Below, one piece after another: positions 1-12,022 of a DNA stretch of 64,000 nucleotides. A program made the position numbers and the translations under genes. The stretch spans positions 94,318,646 to 94,382,645 of the forward strand of contig JARCOQ010000003.1 of NCBI GenBank assembly GCA_029207755.1. Reading direction: 5' to 3'. The first letter of the stretch is position 1. The number at the start of each line of letters is the position of its first letter. Source of the stretch: Chamaea fasciata (Eukaryota; Chordata; Aves; Passeriformes; Sylviidae). Under the pieces are notes generated by a model that did not search any database, was not told the DNA's origin, and worked only from the letters and a program-made list of their open reading frames with translations.

Positions 1-2157
1 TTTGCATGGGAACATGTTTTACAGTTTCCTCTCCTAGCTCACTTTAGGACACTGCCATTACTGCATTTTATTTGTCTTGTCCACCTCCAAGTCCCATCTA
101 CTTGTTTCTTTCCTTGTTTCACTGTACTGGGAACTGGAGTTAAAAGGAGAACAGAGACCCTTTGAATCTGCACCAAGAGGGATTAACTGGGATAAGCAGC
201 CCTCGGTCCCCTCCCCTGCTCTGCTGTTTGCAGCTGAGTGATAACATCAGCCAGTCCTTGTTCCTTGCACTGTCCCATGTGTTTTCTCTTTTTTTTTCTT
301 TAGTTTGTTTGGTTTTTTGGGGTTTTTTTTTGTTGTTTTATTTTTAACCTGTCATTGTCTTTAATTCTACATGCACCAGTGAACAGCAGTTGCTAATGCT
401 TGATCTGACCACTACGCAAGAAAAGCTTTTACGCACTCTGCAACCTGAGCTTCTGCAAACACAATTCAAAATTCCAGCTGGTCAAGGTGCACCTCTGCTC
501 ACATTTCCTTTTATCAGAGGGCTGCAGGGGACCGTTCTGGGCAGATTATTTACTCTCCTCTGTATGCAGCCTTGCATTTCATATTGGAGTTTGCCACCCA
601 GTAACTAAACATAAGATAAATAGTCGTGAGTAAAAAAATACTTGTTCTTTGTAGGATATACTCCGATCATTAGGGGATCACACACTGTTTACTCAAATGA
701 GCAGGAAGGAGTCAAGAAGTGGATGCTTGTCTGCACCAAAACTTTCTCCCTGTTTATTTTCAATTCTTTATACCAGCATAGCTGAGAATCCAATATGGAT
801 GAAAATAAGAATGCCAGGCTCCAGTTTCCCCTGAGGACATCACAGGGTATGGTGGCAAAGCCATCATAGTTGATGTAGCTTGCTTGCTGCTTGGTGGTAT
901 TTAAAAGGACTTTGAAAAGCGATCTGACCCACAGCAGAGGCTGGCACTGAAGGTTACTTCTGTATCCAGGGCAGGAAGGTAAGAAAGGCCAAACACCGTG
1001 AGAAGACCAAAAGCAGTGGAGGAAAACCACATGTTCGTATGCAGGAGGAGTATGAAAAGGCTGTCAAGCCTGTTTTCTTCAGGTTTCCTTCACTGCTTAT
1101 ATTGGCTGTCAAGGAGAAGTCCTTTTTGCAATGAGGTGGCTGAGACTCGGGCTGTGTCTCAGAGACAGGCTGGGGAGACCCTGCTTCTCCTTCCCCAGTG
1201 ACTGCAGAGGAAGGCAGTGAAGGTTTGTCTTAGCCTCTGAAGTGAGGCATGAGTCCAAGCCTCTGCCTCTTTTGTTGATAGTTTCTATACTTAGCAAAGA
1301 AACAAAAATGTCCTTGAAACGTGTGGACATGATAGGCACTTGTTTGCACTGGGTGTCCCCAGGGAATTCTCAGCTAGTATATATCCTGCGCTGCACCACT
1401 TTGGGGAAAATTATAGAGCTCCCTCTTGCCTAGTAACCATGTTACTTAAAGTATCTGAATATGCTGCCCTCTGAGAAGATGTGCCAGCTCCAAGAATCTC
1501 TTTCAGATATTTCAGATATGATAATGACCCATTTAAGGAACTAATTAAAATTGGATGAGTTTCATATCTCCCCCAGTTTTAGAAAAGAAAAGTCATAGGC
1601 CTAATATAAATTTCATAAATGCTTGATAAACTCTCTGCAGGAAGAGGTTTGGCAGAGGACATCAATACCAGGCCATTTTGAGCAAATGAAAGAACATAAA
1701 GCAAGACTTTGAAGTCTGACCCTCAGAGTCTATAATAATACAGTGGATGACAAAGGTAACAAATACCAGAGATTGAGACAGAATGTATCTAATTAAGCAC
1801 TTTTAGCCCTGTTTTGGCATTCTTTTCAATTATGTTTCTTACTGGAAGGATTTTCATATATACCAACACAGTTTTGCAGTGATCTTAGTTCTGAAAACGC
1901 TGCTTTTTTTCTCCATGCAAAGTAGCACATCATCAGTTATTTTATAATCACATCCACTTCAGTGGTGTCATTTCCGTTACAGCAGTAGAAAGCTGTGACT
2001 GTGTCACTTCACTGAGAACTATGGGCCAAGCACATTTTTCTGAGCTTTGTGTTAAAATCAATGGATAAGCTAATAGGATAGACACTGCCATGTGAATCAG
2101 ATCACTGATTTCTTCTACTCCATACAGAGAGACTAAAAACTCCTTTCTCACTCTTCC
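1..2157. other. Non-coding, no gene seen
   Basis: AT-rich unique sequence with stop codons in all frames at random spacing. Short open frames here show no family motif, codon bias or splice context that would support a gene. Confidence 0.7.
281..345. repeat. T-rich low-complexity tract
   Basis: Long T runs broken by single C, G or A, with GGTTTTTTGGGG in the middle. No gene signal. Confidence 0.8.
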
Positions 2158-2178
2158 TTTTTTTTTTTTTTTTTTTTT
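2158..2178. repeat. Poly(T) tract, 21 nt, abutting the CR1 3' end
   Basis: Twenty-one T residues end directly next to the CR1 3' end on the minus strand, so that element would carry an A-tail in its own orientation. CR1 copies usually end in short ATTCTATG-like repeats instead. Confidence 0.9.
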
Positions 2179-2179
2179 C

Positions 2180-3860
2180 CCAGAATCACAAAAACAGATG
2201 AGTTGAAATGGACTTCTAGGGATCTCCCATCTGACCCTCACATATTATTTACAGCTCTGTTGACTGTTTGTGCACAATTCTAAGTAGAGCAGAGGGCAGG
2301 GTCACATCCTTTGACCCGCTGGCAACACCACTTTAAATGTGGCTCAGGAGGTTCTTGACCTTTTTCACTGCAATTATTTAATGTTGGGTCACAGTCAGCT
2401 TGTTTTCCACCAGGGCCCCACACTCCTTCTCTGCAGATCAGCTTTTCAGCTGGTTGTCTTCCAGAGTCTGTTGGTACATGGGACATTTCCTCCTGAAGTG
2501 CAAGACCCTGCACTTCCCCTTATTGAACTTCATGACATTCCTGCCAGCCCATTTCTCCAGCCTAGTCAGGTCATGTCCCTTTGAATGCCCATAAAACTCC
2601 CTGGTGTGTCAACCACTCATTCCAACCATTTATTGTCCACAGTCTTACAGAGTCTTCTCCCTGCCCCAACATCTAGATCATTAATGGTGTTTAGAGAGGC
2701 AGTGTTAAAAGTCCTGCTAAAGTCAAGATAAACATCCCCTCTTCCTCAGTTTCATTGCAGAAGACTATGAGTTCAAGCACCTTTTTTCCTCTTTTCCTCT
2801 TTTTTCCTTGCTGAGTATTCCCAGTCACTTTCTTGCTCTTGTTTCTATAGAGGTTTTTCAGGATTATATGTTCCATCACCTTCCCTGTGTCTGAAATGAG
2901 TCTGCCTGGCCTGTAGTTGCCCATATCCTCTTTCTGACCTTCCTTGAAGACAGTAATATTTGCTCTCTCTCAGTACTCATGAACCTTTCCCAGCTGCCAT
3001 GACTTTTGAAAGAGAATGGAAAGTAGCTTTCCAGTGACATTGACCAGCTCCCTCAGCACTCATGGGTACATCTAACTTGTCTTCACCCAGTGTATTCACA
3101 GGTGCCTTAAATGATCCTTCTACAGAAAGACAGTCTTTTTTCTACCAGCCTTTCCCACTGGTCTCAAGGCCTTGGGACTGATGAAGGACAGGACCAGTAA
3201 AGACGAAGTTGAAGGCAGCATTCAGTCTCTCAGCCCATTAATTATGTTGTCCTTTGTCACTGGTGCACTGCCCCATTCAGCAGCAGACACATTTCTTCCA
3301 GTCTTCCTTTTGTTGTTGATATATCTGCTGAAGACCGTGTTGCTCAGCATGTCTCCCACATGAAAATTTAACTCTAGGTGGGCTCTGCCTCTCCTAACTC
3401 CATCCTTGCATATTCAGGCAGTGTACTTGTATTTCTCCGAGGTTACCTGTCCCAGCTTCCACCTCCTGTTTTGTGCCTTTTTATGCTTGAGTTTATAGAG
3501 GAGTAGCAGTCCTCCTGCCACCTCTGCTTTTATAACTACTTATGAGGATGGACTATTCTTTAGTTCAGAGAAGATGATCATTAAAAAGAAATCTTTAGAG
3601 TCCCTCCAGAACTGTATCCCATACAGTTCCCATACAGTTCCCATACAGTATCCCATACATAACTATCTGAACAGGCTGAACTCTGCTCTCCTGGAGACCA
3701 GGGTTATGATACTTCTTTTTGCCATGGTTTCTCTTCTCAGAATTCTGAACTCCACCAGCTCAGAGTTGTGACAGTCAACTGCCCCCTGATCTTTATGTTC
3801 CTGTGAAACTTTCTTTGTAAGCATGAAGTCCATCAGAGCACCTCCCTCATTTATTCTTGT
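2180..3860 (-). mobile_element. CR1 LINE fragment, old and internally deleted
   Basis: Read on the plus strand this is antisense CR1. The 3' end (AGAATCAC...GGGATC) lies at 2182-2230. Next, at 2284-2340, comes a piece resembling the antisense coding region around AGTAGAGCAGAGGG. Reverse-transcriptase-region sequence follows: the stretch around TTGCACTTC-TTATTGAACTTCATGA near 2510-2535, AAAGTCCTGCTAAAGTCAAG near 2710, and CAGCTCCCTCAGCACTCATGG near 3045. Further antisense CR1 coding similarity runs to about 3860. Many stops and frameshifts make it inactive. Compared with a usual CR1, the segment between the 3' UTR and about 2284 is missing. CR1 is the dominant avian LINE. Confidence 0.88.
3617..3659. 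repeat. Short tandem repeat of about 12 bp (CCCATACAGTT unit)
   Basis: About three and a half imperfect copies of TCCCATACAGT follow one another inside the old CR1 copy, suggesting a local slippage expansion after insertion. Confidence 0.7.
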
Positions 3861-5313
3861 CTCTGAATTGCATAGCCCTCAGTAGCTGAAGACAGTTGGA
3901 TCTCTGCTGACAAAGCCCAGGGATGGATGATGAGGAAACCCTTACAGGCACCAGTCACAGATACAGAGGCATGGCAAATGCATGGTGGATTCCTTCACAT
4001 TCTTCATTCCCTGCCTCAGCTCTTGGTTCACAGATACAGAAGAGCTATGCAAAATGATCTTGCATAATTTGTGCTTCCAATGCATAGAATGAAACCTTTT
4101 CCCAAAAGGTACCCACAGCAAGGCTGTTCTGGCAGTGGCCCCATTCCCCAGGTGCTTGCTTCACAAACTGGCCCATGTAACAGGAACTTGCAAGGCTGAG
4201 AAAGGGTGAGACAAAGTCATCTGCTTGAGTAGCTTCAGCTACAGGAACAGAAAAGCCTGATAGCCCAGGTGCTCATGTCAGCCATCAAGACTAATACATA
4301 GAAAGCACATTTGAAATTCTGGAGGCTTCAACTCGTGAGATCAGCTCAGTCATTTTATGTAGATTAGTGTGTGCTTTGGATGAGCACCTGCTGGAGGAAA
4401 AGTGGCTGCTGAACTGTAAGATGCAAAAGGCCACTCTCCACAAACAGAACCATGCCAGGTTCTGGGACTGTCTGAGCAACAGGGTGCAGATTTGCAACAG
4501 GTTCACTGCCCAGTTCAAAACAAATGCATCATGCTGTGTTATTGAGAGGACCTCTCTGAGGACACTGGAGACTGAATGTTGTAAGAGGTGGACATGGAAT
4601 GATCCATTTCAAGGATGACCAACACTATCCAGATATCTATCACAAAAGTCACTATGCTTCCCTCATAGTCCAAGATAGAACATACCATATTAAAAGCTGT
4701 TTACACTAGACTTCTGCCCATTCTTGATGCTCACTTTTTTCTCCCTGCTCCCACTTCCTCCAAGACACTTTTGCCAACCGTTTACAAGTCTTCTCCTTTT
4801 CTACCTTCTCATACTTGATTTTCTCATCTCATGCTATAACAGCACAAGAGTCATAATTTTCAGCCTTTGCCTAATATTACTTTTCATTGAAAACACCATC
4901 CTATGTGGAAATTAATTCCTGATTGCATATGGCTTTCCCAACCTAGGCTCCTGAGCTGTACATAGGCACCTGGTGCTTGGTGATGCAATCCTGCTGAAAT
5001 GAGGGCTTTATGGGGCACTGGTTCTTACTGGATTTTCACACTCCTCATAGATGCACTCAGTTGCAGCCTCATGTGCCCAGTTGAATCACTCACCCTCTGG
5101 GGGATGTCCTCTGTGGCCTGGCTGAATACATCTTTGACTCGGCATGCAATCACAACAAGGTGACAGGCTTTCTGCAGACTGACGTGTCACTGGGGCAGTA
5201 GTGGCAGATGGTCCTTCCTGTCCTCAGGCTTTGAATTATGTGAAGGGAAAAGCTTTTATTCCTTGCTGAGCTCGGTGACACATGCTTCTTGAAGATTCAC
5301 AGATATATCCTAA
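3861..5313. other. Non-coding spacer between two CR1 copies
   Basis: Possible further CR1-derived sequence up to about 4070 is too diverged to assert. A plus-strand open frame at 4367-4618 (83 codons) has no recognisable motif. The rest is unique AT-rich DNA. Confidence 0.6.
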
Positions 5314-6000
5314 CTCATAGAATCATAGAATGGCTTGAACTGGAAGGGACATTAAAGACCATCTAGTTTCAACACCCTGCAATGGGAACGGATGCCTTTC
5401 ACTAGACTTCTAGGAATGGAGCATCCACAGCCTCCCTGGTCAAGCTGTGCCAGTGCCTCACCAACTTCACAGTAAAGGATTTTTAAAAGATTTTTAGTAT
5501 CTAATCTAAGCCTATGCTTTTTCAGTTTGAAGCCATTCCTCTTGTCATGTCTCTACATGCTCCCGTAAAAAGTCCTTTTTCCATCTCACTTGTGCTCTTC
5601 CTTCAGGTGCTGGAGGGCTGCAGTTAGGTCACCCCAAAGCTTTCTCTTCTCCAGGCTAAACAATCCCAATTCTCTCTGCTATAATTTCCTCGTAGCAGAG
5701 GGGCTCCATCCTTCTGATCATCTAGGTGGCCTCCTCTGGACTTGCTCCAACAGGTCCATGTCCTTTCTGTGCTGGGACCCCAGTGCTGGATGCAGCCCTG
5801 TATGTGGTGTCTTGCCAAGGCAAAGTAGAGGGGCAGAATCCCCTCCTTCACTCAGCTGCCCACAATGCGTTAGATGCAGCCCAGGATACAACTGGATTTC
5901 TGGGCTGTAAGGGCTCACTGCCAGGTCATATCTGACCTCTCATCCTCCATGTCCACCATAGCTTTGGGGTTGGTCTTCATGAGGACCCAAGTGGAATGTG
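5314..6000 (-). mobile_element. CR1 LINE 3' fragment with ORF2 C-terminal remnant
   Basis: The left edge shows CATAGAATCATAGAATGG, the CR1 terminal repeat in antisense. It is followed by the standard antisense 3' region (GGAAGGGACATTAAAGACC, then GGAGCATCCACAGCCTC) and by coding-region similarity to about 6000. On the minus strand the remnant RKDMDLLEQVQRRPPR, within 5718-5800, matches the C-terminal end of CR1 ORF2. The reading frame is broken into at least two frames, so it is dead. It is 5' truncated, as is normal for CR1. Confidence 0.93.
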
Positions 6001-8106
6001 CACCTGACATAATGGTCTAGCAATGGGGGGTGTCTGTGTGGGGCATCCAAGTGCTGTTTGTGAGACCTAGCTGAGAGATCAGAACTGGTGTATAACCATG
6101 TATAATATTTCTCATATATGTCTCTGCATCCTTATCCAATATATAAAAGATGATTAATAGTACAATTTGTAAATAGTTTTGCACTCCATGTGTTGTTTGA
6201 GGCTCTGTCATTGTTCCCAGACTTTACAAAAATCAAAGAAACATCACTGATCTCTTTGAAATGCCTTGTGGTTTACTGTTTAATTATTTCACATGCCTCT
6301 TCTAAATTAGCCATGGTTAGTATGTACAGGTTTCTGCATGGCACTGACTGCACTGTAACATGCACATACCTGAATACTATATACCTGAATATTATATGGT
6401 GAGTTCTTAAACACCAGCTTTGCTGGTAGGGATTGAGTGCAGTCATCTGTGTGACCTAAATTGCTTCGTGAGCTGGGGTTGCTACGAGAGAGTGCATAAG
6501 AGATGGGATGGAATTATGAAATCATGTTTTCTCTTGTGTAGCTAAAAACGGCTGCAGTCAAATACAAGTGGGTCTAAGTTTGCTTTGGGGTGTGGTGAAC
6601 TCATATATTTGCTGTTTCACACAGGAACAACATTTAAAAAGTCCTTTTCTGAAGGGCTACTTTGTTGAACGTTAAGAAGATTGCGCAAGAACTCCATCCT
6701 TTCACTGACATTTGCTGCTTGTGTTTTCTGTCTGCCAATGGACATTTTCTCAGCTCTTTAGTGCTGGAGGGTTTACAACAACCATTACAAAGCACTGCAG
6801 GTACATGCAGGCAGAGCCCACCTGCTGTGCCATGAGCAATTTCCAACAGCTCCAACAGCCCCTGGCTTGCAGCAGCAGCAGCACCAGTAGAGAAGCTGCA
6901 TTGGAAGACCAGCCTGAAAAGTGCTGTGCATTCTAAATGTCCACTGGCACCATGAAGGATCAGCTTGTTTCAGGATTTTAAGAAAGTTTTCTGTATCAAA
7001 AGGATACAACAAATAGTGAACAGATCCAATCAGATCGGGATAAATCACCTTTTAGAAAAGAAAGGAAGCAAAAGATTACTTGTAACATGGTAAACTAGCA
7101 CAGTAGGGCCTTGCACCTAGGTTTGGCACAGCTCTGGTTTTTTCTAGTTAACTGTAAATAGATATATGAGGTTTGTAATTTGTTAAGTAAAATACCTATG
7201 AGTAAAGGGATTGTTCAAAGCATCATTTAACAGTATTCTGGGGAAGATTCTTGGATATCCCAGAGAAAATCAAACCAAATTCCTCAAAGACATTTATATG
7301 AATTTTCTGCTGTTCCACAGAAATTATGATTTTTACTGTGATAAAGACAAATCAAACCCTACATTCCTCCATAAGAGAAAAAAAAAATTTGAAGACATGT
7401 TCTAATTATCAGGGAAGCACTGTAACTGTGAAGCTAAAAGGCCATATTCTCAGTTCACATTTCCTGCCCTAAGCAAAGGCTAAGAATTGGATAAACTGTT
7501 TCTTTGTTCTAATCATGGGGCAAATGGAGGAACTAACTGAAAAGGTGCATTTATTAGTAACTATAAAAGAGAAAAAAGAGCTTGAGGCAGCACACAATTG
7601 TGTAGCTGCATGTTCTTAGGATCATGGTAGCTCAGTTATGGAAAAACCAGTTGTCCTCAGAACAGTACTATTGAGTAGGTCTACGGCTTATGTGATTCCA
7701 GAGAAGGCATTCAATATTTTGTTTCCAGCACCCTAGGTTATGTCTGTAAAGATTATTTTTCTTCACAACCTCTGAGGGAATCCTTTCAATGCCAAATCCA
7801 GTATTCTGGCATCTAGCCCTAGTCATCATTGTCCCCTAAAGGGAGCAGGTTTTACATTTGTTTCTATTTCTTGTGAAAAAATAAAATTAGAGTCTTAAGT
7901 CTTTCTTCACTGAAATGATAGTGAGGTTAGAAATCTCTTTAGTCATAGAATGTACTGCTATTTTCAGAAGAAAGCTCTCAAAACTGTCCACTGAAACCTT
8001 TCAAAATAATTGAAAACAAATTTTCAGTGGTTCCACCCTTTTGATCTTGTACAAAATGAAAACAAGATGTATTAATATTCAGGACTGCATGAGTATCTGT
8101 GGTGAA

Positions 8107-8190
8107 TTTTTTTTTTCTAAGAGGAAAATTTTATTTTTTGATTTGTTTTTTTTTTTGATTTATTTTTTGATTTGTTTTTTGATAAAAAAC
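8107..8190. repeat. T-rich tract with repeated TTTGATTTGTTTTTT-type units
   Basis: Several imperfect copies of a T-run plus GATTTG/GATTTA unit follow one another. This is simple-sequence DNA that gives a spurious Phe-rich frame. Confidence 0.75.
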
Positions 8191-10905
8191 TTCAATTCTT
8201 TTTTTGCCAGTTTGATGTATTTCATATGAACAATCCTATGATTAGCTAGCATTTAAGGGGTATATGAATACTGTGAAGAGTTTATCAACTCGCCCTTTCT
8301 CTTGGCTTACTGCCTAATTGGGAATATGACTTTGATCAATTCCAGTTCAGCAGGCTTTGGTGCTGCTATTATGTAAACACACATGAAAATGGCTATATGT
8401 ATTGCAATGATTATTAAACTATGAACGTTTCCAAACTTCAGAAATGTCTGTGTTGTGATATTCATTTTCATTGCTAACCAGACCGTACTAGGGAAAGTCC
8501 ACTATTTTGTAACTGGTGTGTTTGTTCTTCTTTCACAGTGGTGAAACTCTCTTAGGAAAGACACTGAGGAATTCTGAAGAGAAGTTGCTCCCAATGAGAG
8601 AATCATGCAACTGAATGGAAAAAGATATGATAAAATGATAAAATCTTCATTTAATGGTCTAGAACATTAGTCATGTTTTAAAATTATTTATATGTCTGCC
8701 TTTCTTTTCCCTCATTCATCTATTCATTCATACTGCTCTCCAAAAAGTGAACAGTATTTCTAATTCTGGAGAAGACAAGAGTCCTTATGCAGCTCTGTTT
8801 TACATTTCAGGTTGTTGTATTTTTCAATGTTACTAACTTTATTGGTTAATAGATCAGCAATTGGATGAGTGATGAATGTTTACAAATAAGTCTGACAACC
8901 TCCTCCCCCAAAATAAAAAGCAATAAAAGAAATGTTGATGTATTTTGTAATTCTGTTGTGTACCTGTGCTCTTTAGAATCATGAATCTTTATCAAAAAAG
9001 AGACTGAAAGGCTTTGTCATTGTAAACTGTGTTCTTACTGATTTTTTTAAAAAGCTAGGTTCAAATCCATACAATCATTGGGTGGTACTTTCCCTCCAGC
9101 ACTGCTGATATCCAAGTATAGAAACAACAGTGAGAGACTACACTGAAATCACAATATCCAGTGCATGTTTGACTGTATTGTAAAACATCGTATTTATAAT
9201 CAGGAATCCAAAACAAAATTCTACAAATATTGATTTACACCTGCAGGAGACACATTTCCAGTAAGGGGTGGGTGCTCATGTGGCATTTCTGCAGAGCTGG
9301 ACTGTCAGGCATGTCTGAAGTTGGCCTTTCTAAATCAGTTCCTGTGTTCCTAGGAAAAACTTGGTTCTACATTGTGTTGAGGCAACAGAATGCAGCCTCT
9401 TTCCTTTCAGGATTACAGAAACTACACAACAGTTAATGTCTTTAATAAGGTCTGTGATTGAGCAATTTAATTGCCAAGTATAGATTAAGATACTAGTAGT
9501 ATTTGGAAAACATTTGCTTTGTTTTGACTTGCATTTGTTGTCTTTACTGTAGCTGTCAGGCATCTCTTGACATCTCCTAGAACGTGAACTGCTTTTGTTG
9601 CAAATATCTTATAGATTAGTGTTTGTGCCTTGTCAAGTACTTGGGGATGCAGAGTTTGAAAGCAACCCTGTGCTGGTGCAGAGAGCACCATCCTACAGCT
9701 TTGGGTGGATTCTGATCTGTGTGGGTGCATTTCCCACAACACAAACCTGGTGCAAAGTAGGTGGCTTCCTGATGGATTCACACAAATACTGAAACTTGTC
9801 CCAGTTACATGTTTTGCCCTTCACAGCTTTTAATCTTTGCCAGTTTGTCAATTTTTCTTCCTCAGAACATGCTTGGTTTTAACAAGCCAATAAAATATAA
9901 ATACCAATCCATTTAGTCCTGCATTGTATCTTCAAAACTAACCAGATCAAGGGACTTCAGCAAAAGAGTTAAATGTATATCAAAAAGAAAAGAGCCCTTA
10001 GGTCTGAAGAACTGATAAAAGAACTGGAAAGCTATCAAAAAGCCACTGCTTAATTTTTATTAGATAATAATAAGAGATATTACAGTCTTTTTAAAGAACC
10101 AATTATTACTGCAAAACTTTAATAATAAAACAGACCATTATTCCCTCTATACCAATTCTCCTGGGACATAATATCACATATCTCTGGTCAAAATGTTTTT
10201 TGCATTCCTTTGATCAGCTTTTAAACTGCCTCCTCTCAGGTCTTTCTTTGATCACCTTTGACAGACTGCTTGAGTCTGGAGGACTAGTGCATTTAGAAGA
10301 GCAAGAAAAATCTCTGGATACAAAACATATTCATATGAAATATGACTAAGACGTGTCTCCAAAGCAGAAAGTCAGGATAAAAGACATAGAAACTAGTGCA
10401 AGGAAATGGCAGAAGCAAGAAAAATTATCTGGAATCTCCCTGGTGCTGCAATTCATTGTTTGCCTTAAGGTTTCAGAAAACAGCAGCTGCCTGAACCTTG
10501 ATGGCTAGAAATCAATAATACAGATTTCATCTGCAAACAAATGCAACCTCTGCCCCTTTATGGGAGGAGCAGCCAATACCTCAGGCAAACACAGGGCATG
10601 TCTTTCAGGTACACCTAGTGAATGCCTTGGGAAGTGTCATGTAACGTTGCAAGCAGCCTAATTTTCATAAGCAGAATGAAAAATCAAAGGGCCAGTTATG
10701 AGGGGGAAGACTTCTGGGGACAAATTTAGAGGCAAAGTGTAAAATAATTACTCCTTAACAGAATATGAAAAGCATGTAAGAAAGATTCTAAGAAGAGTGT
10801 AATTTCTTAGGAAGGATAGCCGAGCTACTAACAGGTCATAGGCTTTGTTTTAAAATAATTTATTGATTTCTATTTCCTAGACACTCTTATTTCAGCCTGA
10901 TATTG

Positions 10906-10949
10906 CCTTCCTTCCTTCTTTCCTTCCTTCCTTCCTTCCTTCCTTCCTT
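10906..10949. repeat. (CCTT)n microsatellite
   Basis: About eleven CCTT units, interrupted once by CTT near 10918. A polypyrimidine/polypurine tetranucleotide repeat of a type often length-polymorphic. Confidence 0.95.
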
Positions 10950-12000
10950 GTTCTCTTTTAAAGATTAAAGAAAAAAATTCCCTTTAGCATCAGCATGTGT
11001 TTTCTCAATTTTATGGAATTTTCATTTCTTTTTGCTTCAGTTTTTCACATAGAAATAAAATTATCATTGTGAAATAATCTGAAATGGGTGTCACAAGACA
11101 TCCTGGATGACTTAAGTGTGTTTCACAACAGACTTGCTTTTCATAATAGTAGGGATAAAGCAACATTTAGAGAGGGTACATAAACCTTTAGAAAAGAAGA
11201 AAAAGATACCTAGAAGGGAAATTGCCTTTAATTTCCTCTCTGATGCAACTGTATTTGTTATATGCAAAATATTTTATCATAGCATATGCAAATCACAAGT
11301 TGCTGACAGTAGACTGAGAAAACTGCAGAGACTCAAGGTATTGTTCCAAAGAATCTTTCAGTCAGTTACACATTAACAGCTTCAGTTGTTGTACATTCAC
11401 ATATTAAGCTATCATCCAAGTTTATAGTTCAAATGAAAACTTCCTTTTCAGTGCATTGCATTTTATCTTGAAAAAGCAATGACTCTTTATATTGCACTCT
11501 AATGGCCTGGAACATATTTGTCTGACTGGAATACTAACGAATATTAAACTTTAATATTAATAGACTTGAGAAAGTACATGTTTATATTGAAATTTTAAGA
11601 TGAAGGGGGTACAGTGCCTAGACCCAGTGGTGTACTAGTTAGTACAGAGTTTTGCATTAATGGTATAATGAGAGCTCTCTAAAACTCTCGCCAGCAGTTT
11701 TGGCCTTTATCTACAACAGCAAAAACAACAACAACAAAAAATTGTTCTGCTGAAAATTTACTAATTAATTGTATTCAACTCTTCCATGATCCTCCTCAGG
11801 ACCAAAAAGAACCCAGAACCTAAAATAAACCTATTTCTCTGAATACACACTCAGATGCTCTGAGCACACCAGATGCTCTAAGCATACTGCTTCCTCTACT
11901 ATGTGTGTGATGCTTTGCTTTGACCTACACTGTTCTTCGTGGCAAAAATATATACATTTTCAGAGATTCCTAATTTTGTTAGTGTCTATTATTTTTTCGG

Positions 12001-12022
12001 GGGGTGGTGGTGGTGGTGGTGG
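12001..12022. repeat. (GGT)n microsatellite
   Basis: Six to seven GGT units after a short G run, in otherwise AT-rich DNA. Confidence 0.9.
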
